NCBI GenBank assembly: GCA_021781255.1 | Contig: JAJXXG010000870.1 | Coordinates: 1-11,469, forward strand | Reading direction: 5' to 3' | From: Acidobacteriota bacterium | Lineage (GTDB): Bacteria > Acidobacteriota > Terriglobia > Terriglobales > Acidobacteriaceae | Length of the DNA stretch: 11,469 bases | In this document: positions 1 to 6,680 of the stretch, piece after piece | Layout: each line of letters opens with the position of its first letter | Position numbering within the stretch: the stretch's first letter is position 1 | Made by a program: the position numbers and the translations under genes | The notes under the pieces: model-generated | What the model was told of the DNA's origin: nothing | Databases searched by the model: none | The model's input: only the letters and a program-made list of their open reading frames with translations

Positions 1-1
1 C

Positions 2-325
2 GAGAAGCAGCAGGCGGCGTGGCTGGAGAAGGCCGTGCTGGCCGCGATGGACGAGGGCGTGAGCTGGTTCAGCTACTGGGACACGCATGACGTGGACCGC
101 AGGTTTGCCTTCAATCCGCTGGAGTACAGCCTGGGCCTGCTGACGAATGATGGCCGCGTGAAGGAGCAGGGGCGCATGTTCCGGCAGCTTGCCGAGGCGC
201 ATCGCGGCAAGCCGGTGGCGTTGCCCAAGGACCGACTGCCGGAGCCGCCCAGGGTGCAAACGGTGGACGGGACGTGGCAGTGGATCCTGGATTGGCTGGG
301 GTGGAAACCGGCTGGGGCGGCGTAA
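2..325 (+). CDS. C-terminal end of a probable glycoside hydrolase (5' end outside window)
   Basis: The frame is open from base 2 and stops at TAA 323-325, so only the last 107 residues are present and the start lies upstream. The segment WFSYWDTHDVDRRF, followed by LEYSLGLLTNDGRVKEQGR, resembles the last strand and helix of TIM-barrel glycoside hydrolases. In these an aromatic-rich 'W..YW..HD' stretch near strand 8 lines the sugar-binding cleft, and a closing 'EY.LGLL..D.RVK..GR.F..L' helix follows. The tail after about residue 75 is proline-rich and ends near a Trp-rich stretch (WQWILDWLGWKP). The catalytic glutamates expected earlier in such a barrel are not in the window, so family and substrate cannot be given. 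The frame is clearly coding, but the hydrolase call rests on resemblance of one short region. Confidence 0.55.
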   Translation, partial: EKQQAAWLEKAVLAAMDEGVSWFSYWDTHDVDRRFAFNPLEYSLGLLTNDGRVKEQGRMFRQLAEAHRGKPVALPKDRLPEPPRVQTVDGTWQWILDWLGWKPAGAA

Positions 326-370
326 TCGCCTGTGAGGCGCGCGTGCTCACGGCAGGCGGCTGCGCCGGCC

Positions 371-379
371 TGATAGCAT
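371..379 (+). promoter_or_regulatory. Extended -10-like element before the S9 peptidase gene
   Basis: TGATAGCAT reads as an extended -10 (TG, one base, then TAGCAT at 374-379). No TTGACA-like -35 is visible 16-18 bp upstream. The hexamer overlaps the ATG at 378 and ends 7 nt before the in-frame ATG at 387, where transcription would be expected to begin. If it is the real promoter, the peptidase mRNA would be leaderless and start at 387. Similar elements precede two other genes in this window. This is read by eye, with no mapped transcript. Confidence 0.35.
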
Positions 380-2498
380 GACTGCCATGCTGGACTCACT
401 CTTTGGGATTTTCCGTCGTGGGGCGCGCGTTTCGGGCGTCCGGATTCTGGTTCCATTTCTGTTGGTTTCGGGGGCTTGGGCGCAGTCGGCGAAGGGGCCG
501 GATGCGGCGCGGGTGGAGGAGCTTCTGCGCGGGCTGCAGCGGGGCCGCGCGGTGGACCAGGTGGCGGTTTCGCCGGACGGAAAGCGGCTGGCGTGGGTGG
601 AGGGCGCCAGCGGCGGGACGGAGATCCGGGTGGCTCCGCTGGACGACCTGAAGAAGAGCGAGCGGGTGACGGCGGCGGCCAAGCCCGAAGAGCATTGCGA
701 CGAGGGGCAGGTTGCGTGGGAGCCGGACGCGAAGGCGCTGGCCTTTCTTTCCGACTGCGGCGATGCCGGACAGCAGCAGGACCTTTACCTTACGCGGATG
801 GACGGCAACCCTGCGCGCCGGGTGACGGAGCTGAAGGGCTATGTACACGAGCCGGCCTTTTCGCCGGACGGCAGCAAGATTGCGTTCCTGTATGTGGAGG
901 GAGCGACGCGGCCGGCGGGCGCGCTGGCGGCGATGAAGCCGTGGTCGGGCGTGATTGGCGAGGATGGGCTGGAGATTCAGCGGGTGGCCGTGGCGCGCAT
1001 GGATACAGCCGCGCCGAATGCGATGCCGGTGACGCCGGCGAAGCTGCATGTGTACGAGTTTGGCTGGGCGCCGGACTCGAAGGGGCTGGCGTATGTGGCC
1101 GCGGACCCGCCGGGAGAGAACAACTGGTGGGTGGCGAAGCTGTACACGCAGGAGTTGAATGGCAAGGAGAAGGTGGTTCTGGCCCCGTCGGAGGTGGCCG
1201 GGCCGCTGCATGGATTGCAGATTGCGGTGCCGCGCTGGTCGCCGGACGGTAAGGTGATTGCGTTTATCGGCGGGCTGATGAGCGACCAGGGCGTGACGGG
1301 CGGCGATGTGTGGGTGGTGCGGGCAGAAGGAGGACAGCCGCGCAACCTGACGCAGGGGCGGCCCACCTCTCCGGCGTGGATGACGTGGAGCGGCAACGAC
1401 TACCTGTTTGTGAGCGAGCTGGCGGGGGGAAACAGCCAACTGATCCGCTTCCACCTGGAAGGAGACCGGGTGAGCCCGGGCGGGACGATTACGTTCGGGT
1501 CGCCGATCTTCAGCATTCCGGGCACGGTGGACGACGGGCGGATAATGCGGAGCCTGTCGGCGACGGCGGACCGCTCGCTGTTTGTGTTCCGGGCGAGCAC
1601 GTTTGACCGGCCGATGGAGATCTACGCGGCGGAGCCGGGGCGGGTGATGACGTCGGGGCTGGACGGCGTGATGCGCCTGTCGCACCTGAACGACGGCGTG
1701 GAGCCGGCGTGGGGGAGGTCGGTTTCGCTGTCGTGGCGGAGCGCGCCGTTCCGGGTGCAGGGCTGGCTGATGCTGCCCAAGGACTACGACCCGGCGAAGC
1801 GGTATCCGCTGATTGTGGAGGTGCATGGCGGGCCGGCATACGCGATTACGCCGCGGTGGGGCAGAGATTTTGGTTTGAGCGCGCAGGCGTTTTCGGCGAT
1901 GGGGTACTTTGTGCTGCAGCCGAATCCGCGGGGCAGCTATGGGCAGGGCGAGGAGTTTACGCAGGCGAACCGGAAGGACTTTGGTTACGGGGACTTGCGG
2001 GACATTCTGGCGGGCGTGGACGCGGTGGAGGCGAAGTATCCGGTGGACCCCAACCGCGTGGGCATTACGGGCTGGAGCTACGGGGGCTTCATGACCATGT
2101 TTGCGGTGACGCAGACGGACCGCTTCAAGGCGGCGGTGGCGGGGGCGGGGTTGTCAAACTGGCAGAGCTACTATGGCGAGAACTCGATTGACCAGTGGAT
2201 GATTCCGTACTTTGGCGCGTCGGTGTATGACGATCCGGCGGTGTACGCGAAGAGCTCGGCGATCAACTTTATCAAGCAGGCGCATACGCCGACGCTGGTG
2301 GTGGTGGGGGACCGGGACGGGGAGTGTCCGGCGCCGCAGTCGTTTGAGTTCTGGCATGCGCTGCGGGACGAGCATGTGCCGACGCAACTGGTGGTGTATC
2401 CGAACGAGGGGCACGGATTTGTGGACCCGGAGCACCGGCGCGACGTGATGGAGCGGGCGGTGAAGTGGTTTGCGCAGTACATGCCGCCGGGCCAGTAG
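378..2498 (+). CDS. Exported S9-family serine peptidase (prolyl oligopeptidase/dipeptidyl-peptidase type)
   Basis: This 706-residue protein cleaves peptides, by family analogy oligopeptides after proline or other small residues; the specificity is not readable here. An N-terminal signal peptide has an Arg-containing n-region, a hydrophobic stretch VRILVPFLLVSGAWAQ and a probable cut after AWA, so it acts in the periplasm or outside. Residues about 45-430 form a beta-propeller with repeated PD40/WD-like blades (VSPDGKRLAW, FSPDGSKIAF, WSPDGKVIAF). The C-terminal alpha/beta-hydrolase holds the triad: Ser567 in GWSYGG, Asp647 in GDRDGE and His679 in NEGHGF. Length is normal for the family. Neither ATG 378 nor ATG 387 has a clear Shine-Dalgarno site. 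A -10-like element at 371-379 would favour 387 (leaderless), but 378 is kept as the longest form. Family assignment is firm; substrate is not. Confidence 0.93.
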   Translation: MTAMLDSLFGIFRRGARVSGVRILVPFLLVSGAWAQSAKGPDAARVEELLRGLQRGRAVDQVAVSPDGKRLAWVEGASGGTEIRVAPLDDLKKSERVTAAAKPEEHCDEGQVAWEPDAKALAFLSDCGDAGQQQDLYLTRMDGNPARRVTELKGYVHEPAFSPDGSKIAFLYVEGATRPAGALAAMKPWSGVIGEDGLEIQRVAVARMDTAAPNAMPVTPAKLHVYEFGWAPDSKGLAYVAADPPGENNWWVAKLYTQELNGKEKVVLAPSEVAGPLHGLQIAVPRWSPDGKVIAFIGGLMSDQGVTGGDVWVVRAEGGQPRNLTQGRPTSPAWMTWSGNDYLFVSELAGGNSQLIRFHLEGDRVSPGGTITFGSPIFSIPGTVDDGRIMRSLSATADRSLFVFRASTFDRPMEIYAAEPGRVMTSGLDGVMRLSHLNDGVEPAWGRSVSLSWRSAPFRVQGWLMLPKDYDPAKRYPLIVEVHGGPAYAITPRWGRDFGLSAQAFSAMGYFVLQPNPRGSYGQGEEFTQANRKDFGYGDLRDILAGVDAVEAKYPVDPNRVGITGWSYGGFMTMFAVTQTDRFKAAVAGAGLSNWQSYYGENSIDQWMIPYFGASVYDDPAVYAKSSAINFIKQAHTPTLVVVGDRDGECPAPQSFEFWHALRDEHVPTQLVVYPNEGHGFVDPEHRRDVMERAVKWFAQYMPPGQ

Positions 2499-2595
2499 GC
2501 GAGGGTGCCGGGCGCTCGCGATTGGGCGGGTCCGGAGTCTATGGAATAGCCGGGGGGAGACCCGGCCGGGGGCGTGCCGGATGGGTGCCTTTGCC

Positions 2596-2604
2596 TGATA
2601 CACT
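2596..2604 (+). promoter_or_regulatory. Candidate extended -10 promoter for the lipoprotein gene
   Basis: TGATACACT fits an extended -10: TG at 2596-2597, one base, then TACACT at 2599-2604. No good -35 sits at the usual distance. A start near 2611 would give a leader of about 190 nt before ATG 2801, which would contain both stem-loops at 2639-2715. The call is by eye only. Confidence 0.35.
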
Positions 2605-2638
2605 GCTCTTTGGAGAAAAAGCAGAGCGTGCCTCGTCA

Positions 2639-2715
2639 ACCGGGCTGCGGTAGAGGGATTTACCGCGGGCTGGTCGCCTGAGGGGACTGCCTGGACCGGG
2701 AACCGGTGCGGGCAG
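2639..2715 (+). promoter_or_regulatory. Structured 5' leader: two tandem stem-loops, class unknown
   Basis: Stem-loop 1 pairs ACCGG (2639-2643) with CTGGT (2670-2674) and, inside it, GCGGTA (2647-2652) with TACCGC (2661-2666) around an 8-nt loop. Stem-loop 2 pairs 2687-2699 with 2703-2715: 13 positions with one G-G mismatch, one wobble and a 3-nt GAA loop. There is no T-run, so these are not plain terminators. They lie between the candidate promoter and the lipoprotein start, where a riboswitch, protein-binding leader or RNA-stability element would be. I could not match them to a known riboswitch class. G+C-rich DNA produces stems by chance, so the long second hairpin is the stronger evidence. 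Confidence 0.4.
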
Positions 2716-2800
2716 GTTGGCAGTACGCTTTCATTTCCTATTTTCTGATGTATTCGAAGAGACCGTTCCGCGGCAGGACAAGGTGGGGCGGGGAGGATTC

Positions 2801-5176
2801 ATGCGGCGGTACTTTACGCTTGTCAGTTTGCTGTTCCTGACCATTCCGGCCGGGATCTCGATTTCCGGCTGCATCCGCAACCCGGAAGGGAACTACTGTA
2901 ACGGCCAGGGATACGGATTGAAGAACACGGACGTGTATTCGATCGATCTGGAGCCGAGGACCACGGGCATCTCGCTGGCTTTTGGGCAGACGCGGCAGAT
3001 CTCCGCGCCGACGGCCAAGACGTGCAAGGGAGACTCGGCCAGCGTGTCGACGTATGCGTACGGCACGACGAACAACAAGCTGGTGGATATTTCGCCGTCG
3101 GGCAACATTTGCGCGGGAACGTGGAACCGGAACTCGGGCGGCGGCATTGCGGACTACACGATCTGCAACTTCCCGAATCCGGCGCCGAATACGGGTGGAT
3201 TGCCGTATGCGACGGCGTACATTTCGGCCTCGGCGAACTCGGTGACCTCCAACCCGGTGCAGGTGTTTGTGCATGCGCAGGTGAGCGGCATATCGCTGGC
3301 GCTGGGGGGACAGCAGAACCAGTGCTACTCGCAGGGAACGACGACGCAGCTGGACTCCGAGGCGTGCTACAGCGCGAACGGCCAGCAGTATGAGTTCTGC
3401 TCGCCGTCGGCGGTGACGAGCTATGCGTGCTCGGGCGGACTGGCTCCGGGCGTGACGGCGGTGCCGAGCTGCACACAGGTGATTGGCACGCTGACGTACG
3501 CGGTGGGCACCAGTTCGGTGGCCTCGATCAACAGCGTGACGAACCAGATTACGGCGGAACTGCCGGGCACGACGGTGGTGACGGCGTCCGTGGCGCAGTC
3601 GGGGTCGTCGGCGGGTTACTTCAGCACCTGCCCGCCGAAGTCGATTTCAGTGACGCTGAACGGGTCTACGAATACGACGGTGACCCAGGGCGTGCAGCAG
3701 AACCTGACGACCAAGGTGACGGATACGAACGGCAACACGATCACGGGCCTGACGCTGGATTACCAGTCGACGAACCCGATGAACATTTCGGCCTCCAGCA
3801 CGGGCGGGGTTACTGCTTCCTTCCCGGGCGCGGCCACGGTGTATGCCATCTGCCAGCCGGGCGTGTGCAATCCGGCGCCGATCAACCAGGTGGGACTGTT
3901 CGGGACGGGACTTTCGATCTCGAGCAACCCGGTGGATCTGACCACGCCGGGAACGGCCAGCGCGTACATGTGGTTTTCGGCTCCGGGCAAGTCACAGTAC
4001 TTTGTGCCGGTGGAACTGCTGACGGGCACGATCGGCTCAACGGTGCGGCTGCCGTACGTGCCGAACTCGATGGTGATGGACCAGACGGGATCGAGCCTGT
4101 ACTTTGGGTCGTCGCATGAGCTGATGGTGTACAGCACGACGTCGAATGCGCTTGCGCGGCAGGATACGAATGTGCCGGGCGTGGTGCTGGCGGTTTCTCC
4201 GGATAACCGGACGGTGCTGATCAACGATCCGGTGCGGCAGGTGTTCTATCTGTACAACTCGTCGGGCTCGGTTACGGGGATGTTCGGCGGATTGGGCACG
4301 GCTGCGCAGTGGACTCCGGACGGGAAGACGCTGTACGTGACGGACAGCTCATCTGCGGGCGCGGGGCACACGGACACGCTGTATGTGTACAACGCGAACA
4401 CGGGCTGGACGACGTATCCGCTGCCGGCATCTCCGGGTCCCTGGACGGCGAATCAGACGCCGCGCGAGCTGGCGGTTACGGTTCCGGGCGTGGGCGCGTA
4501 CCTGAGCGGCAGCCCGACGGTGGCGCATACGTGGTGCCCGACGGGAACGGTGGGCGACTACGCGACGATGACGTTCTATCCGCTGGGCGACACAGTGCCG
4601 GTGCAGACGGACACGCTGGCGGCCACGGTGGATGGGCAGCATATTCTGGGCGCGGCGCTGGCCGGCGGCGGAATTTCGCTGACGGATATCAACGTGTCGA
4701 TTCCGAACGGTGCCTGCCCGGCAGCTTCGGGCAACCAGCTGCAGGCGCTGATGATTCCGAGCACCCCGACTCCGCTGACGGTGAATGTGTCGGCCACGGC
4801 GGTGAACCAGGTGGTGCCTTCGCCGGCGTCGAACCTGGCGTTTGTCACCTACAACGGCACGACCACGGGCGCGCAGCTGCCGTATTACGTGCCGGGCTCC
4901 GGTGCGGTGAAGTACATTACGCTGACCGGCGCTTCCGCAATTACGGCGCCGCTGGTGGGAGCCTTCAGCCCGGATGACAAGCTGTTCTTTGTGTCGACGG
5001 CGGGCGACAACATGATTCACTACATCGACGTGCCGACGCTGACGGACACGCAGCAGATCAGCCCGAATCTGCCGGCCTGCACGCCGGGCTCCGATCCGGA
5101 CTGCACGATCACCACACCCACCAGCGCCACGGTGCCGGCAACGGCCATCGCGGTTAAGCCGCGCGCTACCACTTAG
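2801..5176 (+). CDS. Cys-rich surface lipoprotein with Ig-like repeats and a C-terminal beta-propeller
   Basis: The protein has 791 residues and no recognised enzyme motif. It begins MRRYF, then a hydrophobic stretch and a lipobox ISGC with the lipidated cysteine at residue 24, so it should be an exported membrane-anchored lipoprotein. Residues about 45-350 look like three bacterial Ig-like (Big_2-type) modules: two share the opening GISLA(F/L)G near 55 and 162, and one has the typical SVASINSVTNQITAELPGTT stretch. Residues about 390-785 form a propeller with YVTN/PD40-type blades (MDQTGSSLYFG, VSPDNRTVLI, WTPDGKTLYVT, FSPDDKLFFVS). There are 17 cysteines, 16 besides Cys24, suggesting disulfides. 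ATG 2801 is chosen because GGGAGG (2791-2796) precedes it and the signal peptide starts there; the frame extends to TTG 2717, but that would bury the signal peptide. A binding or adhesion role is likely but unproven. Confidence 0.85.
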   Translation: MRRYFTLVSLLFLTIPAGISISGCIRNPEGNYCNGQGYGLKNTDVYSIDLEPRTTGISLAFGQTRQISAPTAKTCKGDSASVSTYAYGTTNNKLVDISPSGNICAGTWNRNSGGGIADYTICNFPNPAPNTGGLPYATAYISASANSVTSNPVQVFVHAQVSGISLALGGQQNQCYSQGTTTQLDSEACYSANGQQYEFCSPSAVTSYACSGGLAPGVTAVPSCTQVIGTLTYAVGTSSVASINSVTNQITAELPGTTVVTASVAQSGSSAGYFSTCPPKSISVTLNGSTNTTVTQGVQQNLTTKVTDTNGNTITGLTLDYQSTNPMNISASSTGGVTASFPGAATVYAICQPGVCNPAPINQVGLFGTGLSISSNPVDLTTPGTASAYMWFSAPGKSQYFVPVELLTGTIGSTVRLPYVPNSMVMDQTGSSLYFGSSHELMVYSTTSNALARQDTNVPGVVLAVSPDNRTVLINDPVRQVFYLYNSSGSVTGMFGGLGTAAQWTPDGKTLYVTDSSSAGAGHTDTLYVYNANTGWTTYPLPASPGPWTANQTPRELAVTVPGVGAYLSGSPTVAHTWCPTGTVGDYATMTFYPLGDTVPVQTDTLAATVDGQHILGAALAGGGISLTDINVSIPNGACPAASGNQLQALMIPSTPTPLTVNVSATAVNQVVPSPASNLAFVTYNGTTTGAQLPYYVPGSGAVKYITLTGASAITAPLVGAFSPDDKLFFVSTAGDNMIHYIDVPTLTDTQQISPNLPACTPGSDPDCTITTPTSATVPATAIAVKPRATT

Positions 5177-5200
5177 CCAGCGGCGGTGGAGCAGGAATGG

Positions 5201-5229
5201 AGAGGCCGGCCATGTGCCGGCCTTTCTGC
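5201..5229 (+). terminator. Hairpin terminator after the lipoprotein gene
   Basis: AGGCCGGC (5203-5210) pairs perfectly with GCCGGCCT (5216-5223) around the 5-nt loop CATGT, followed by a short T-rich stretch (TTCT). It lies 26 bp after the stop. The T-run is weak, so efficiency may be partial, but the position and the 8-bp stem suit an intrinsic terminator that separates the lipoprotein gene from ribH. Confidence 0.65.
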
Positions 5230-5304
5230 TGCGCGGGCGATGTGCGGAATTCAGGAGATGGAACGCGCGCCGAGGGAATGCATAGGCAGGCCGCCGCAGC
5301 ACGA

Positions 5305-5310
5305 TAGAAT
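5305..5310 (+). promoter_or_regulatory. -10-like element immediately before the ribH start
   Basis: TAGAAT differs from the TATAAT consensus at one base and ends 6 nt before ATG 5317. Transcription would then begin at or next to the A of the start codon. No Shine-Dalgarno sequence precedes this ATG, which agrees with a leaderless message. No clear -35 is seen. Confidence 0.4.
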
Positions 5311-5316
5311 CAAACC

Positions 5317-6186
5317 ATGATTAAAGGGATTTCATTCCTGCGCCGGGCGGGCAGCGCCGAGGCTTACGAGCGGCTGTCGAGCTTCTTTGCGGCGCTGGGT
5401 TTTGCCCCAGGCAAAGGCTGGTCAGACGCGGTGAGCCGCGGTGCGGCGTTTCTGGCGCCGCTGGGCAATCTGGAGTTTGTGGAGGGGCAGTTTCCGGCCA
5501 CCACGGATGTGCTGATTGAAGTGACGCAGCTGGATGCCGTGCGCCAGGCGGCGGAGGCGTGGCTGCGTGCGCAGGGCGGCGATGCGGCCGTGGCGCGCCT
5601 GTCCGCGGTGGAAGAGACGCAGTGGAAGTCGCGCCTGTTTACGGTGGAGCCGGAGCCGGGATACACCTTCGCCTTCTGGGCGTGGACGGACCCGCTGCGC
5701 GGCAAGCCGTTGGCGGTGGAAGGCGACCTCTCCGCAGAGGGGATGAAGTTTGCCATTGTGGTGGCGCGCTGGAATGCGGTGATTACGGACCGGCTGCTGG
5801 AGGGCTCGCTGGATGCGCTGCTGCGCAGCGGCGCGAAGCGCGCGGATATCGAGGTGGTGCGCGTGCCGGGCGCGTGGGAGATTCCGGCGGCAGCGCGAAC
5901 GCTGGCCAACCTGGGCAAGGTGGACGCGATTGTGACGCTGGGCTGCCTGCTGCGCGGCGAGACGGCGCACTACGAGGCGATCTACAACGAGGTTTCGCGC
6001 GGCATTGGGCAGTCGCAGCAGGAGACGGGGATTCCGCACGCCTTTGGCGTGCTGACGTGCGAAACGCTGGAGCAGGCGCTGAACCGCGCCGGCATCAAGG
6101 CGGGCAACAAGGGATTTGAAGCAGCCGCGGCTGCGATTGAGATGGTGAGCCTGCGACGCAAGCTCGTGGAAGGCGGCCAGGCTTGA
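5317..6186 (+). CDS. ribH: 6,7-dimethyl-8-ribityllumazine synthase with an N-terminal VOC/glyoxalase-fold domain
   Basis: Lumazine synthase condenses 5-amino-6-ribitylamino-uracil with 3,4-dihydroxy-2-butanone 4-phosphate, the penultimate step of riboflavin synthesis, in the cytosol. Residues about 133-289 are a full-length RibH. The opening EGDLSAEGMKFAIVVARWN matches the usual N-terminus; VPGAWEIP, GCLLRGETAHYEA (His218, the catalytic-histidine position) and the tail around NRAGIKAGNKG (Arg257, phosphate-binding position) are intact. Ahead of it lie about 130 extra residues whose predicted order (strand, helix AEAYERLSSFFAAL, strands, then DVLIEVTQLD, helix AVRQAAEAWLRA, strands) suggests a two-module VOC domain. 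Normal RibH is about 150-160 residues; this one is 289. The N-terminal part has no His or Cys, so a metal site is unlikely. An internal ATG at Met143 has a purine run only 2 nt before it, too close for a good ribosome site. nusB follows with a 4-nt overlap. Confidence 0.95.
   Translation: MIKGISFLRRAGSAEAYERLSSFFAALGFAPGKGWSDAVSRGAAFLAPLGNLEFVEGQFPATTDVLIEVTQLDAVRQAAEAWLRAQGGDAAVARLSAVEETQWKSRLFTVEPEPGYTFAFWAWTDPLRGKPLAVEGDLSAEGMKFAIVVARWNAVITDRLLEGSLDALLRSGAKRADIEVVRVPGAWEIPAAARTLANLGKVDAIVTLGCLLRGETAHYEAIYNEVSRGIGQSQQETGIPHAFGVLTCETLEQALNRAGIKAGNKGFEAAAAAIEMVSLRRKLVEGGQA
6168..6173 (+). promoter_or_regulatory. Ribosome binding site that supports the TTG start of nusB
   Basis: GGAAGG inside the ribH end lies 9 nt before TTG 6183. 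It supports the unusual TTG as the nusB start and fits translational coupling across the TTGA overlap. Confidence 0.55.
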
Positions 6187-6602
6187 CGGCTCACTCAAGA
6201 CGCAAATCGCGGGAACTGGCGATGCAGATGCTGTTCCAGGCGGACATTGGCAAGCAGACGCCGGAGGAGGTTCGCGCCACCTTCTGGAAGGCGGGCGACG
6301 AGGTGGATACGGAGGTGCGCGGCTTTGCCGAGGACCTGTTCCGCGTGGCGACGACAAACCTGGAAAAGATTGATGAACTGATCATTGCCAACTCCAAACA
6401 CTGGCGGCTGGAGCGCATGCCGGCGGTGGATCGCAACCTGCTACGCATGGCGGTGGGAGAGATGCTGGGGTTCAAGTCCACGCCGTTTCCGATTGTGATC
6501 AACGAGGCGCTGGAGATTGGCAGGCGCTACTCGGCGCCGGAGTCGATCAATTTTTTGAACGGGCTGCTGGATGCGGTGGCGCGCAGCCTGATTGCGAAGT
6601 AA
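6183..6602 (+). CDS. nusB: Transcription antitermination factor NusB
   Basis: The protein has 139 residues, the usual NusB length. In bacteria NusB pairs with ribosomal protein S10 (NusE), binds boxA RNA and helps RNA polymerase read through rRNA operons. The opening RRKSRELAMQMLFQADIG is the family signature, with the Arg-rich start used for RNA contact. The C-terminal half shows the other hallmarks: NSKHWRLERMPAVDRNLLRMAV, then INEALEIGRRYS and the closing FLNGLLDAVAR. The start is TTG, overlapping the ribH stop as TTGA, with GGAAGG 9 nt upstream. No ATG upstream in this frame is better placed, and the family motif begins at once after it. ribH-nusB adjacency is a common bacterial arrangement. 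No terminator is visible between nusB and the next gene. Confidence 0.95.
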   Translation: MTAHSRRKSRELAMQMLFQADIGKQTPEEVRATFWKAGDEVDTEVRGFAEDLFRVATTNLEKIDELIIANSKHWRLERMPAVDRNLLRMAVGEMLGFKSTPFPIVINEALEIGRRYSAPESINFLNGLLDAVARSLIAK

Positions 6603-6648
6603 GCGCGACGGGATGAAGATGTGGCTGCGGGCGGGAATGCCGCAATCG

Positions 6649-6673
6649 TATATTCATCTGCAGCGTGCATACT
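6649..6673 (+). promoter_or_regulatory. Candidate promoter(s) before the propeller/phosphoesterase gene
   Basis: The 78-bp gap after nusB holds two -10-like hexamers. TATATT (6649-6654) is one base from consensus and would give a 20-nt leader. CATACT (6668-6673) ends 7 nt before ATG 6681, the spacing of a leaderless start. GGGAG (6674-6678) sits only 2 nt before the ATG, very close for a ribosome site. No -35 is obvious, so the two cannot be told apart by eye. Confidence 0.35.
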
Positions 6674-6680
6674 GGGAGCC

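Larger units (their letters stand above)
2499..2800 (+). other. Intergenic region between the peptidase and lipoprotein genes
   Basis: No convincing gene lies in these 302 bases. Just after the peptidase stop are two weak inverted repeats: GCGAG/CTCGC at 2499-2503 and 2515-2519, and GCCGGG/CCCGGC at 2549-2554 and 2561-2566. Neither has a T-run, so a terminator is possible but not shown. The right half holds a -10-like sequence and two stronger stem-loops that are listed separately. A TTG at 2717 opens a reading frame continuous with the lipoprotein gene, but the signal-peptide start at 2801 is much better. Confidence 0.6.

Noticed and set aside
396..1826. 476-residue open frame on the - strand across the S9 peptidase
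   Set aside because: It is Arg/His/Pro-rich and lies exactly opposite a gene with a full catalytic triad; such long antisense frames are expected in G+C-rich DNA.
2549..2566. Terminator after the S9 peptidase
   Set aside because: A 6-bp stem without any T-run in very G+C-rich DNA is not enough to call one.
2639..2674. c-di-GMP-I (GEMM) riboswitch
   Set aside because: Only one helix resembles the consensus; the conserved GCACAGGGCAAACC and ACGCAAAGCC parts are missing.
2717..2800. Extension of the lipoprotein to a TTG start at 2717
   Set aside because: It would put 28 charged residues before an intact lipoprotein signal peptide, and GGGAGG lies just before ATG 2801.
4349..5302. 317-residue open frame on the - strand across the lipoprotein end and the ribH upstream gap
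   Set aside because: Arg-rich shadow with no domain or ribosome site, and it reads through the terminator hairpin of the + strand gene.
6621..6680. Extension of the propeller/phosphoesterase to a GTG at 6621
   Set aside because: It would mask the signal peptide that begins at ATG 6681 and would read through the candidate promoter.
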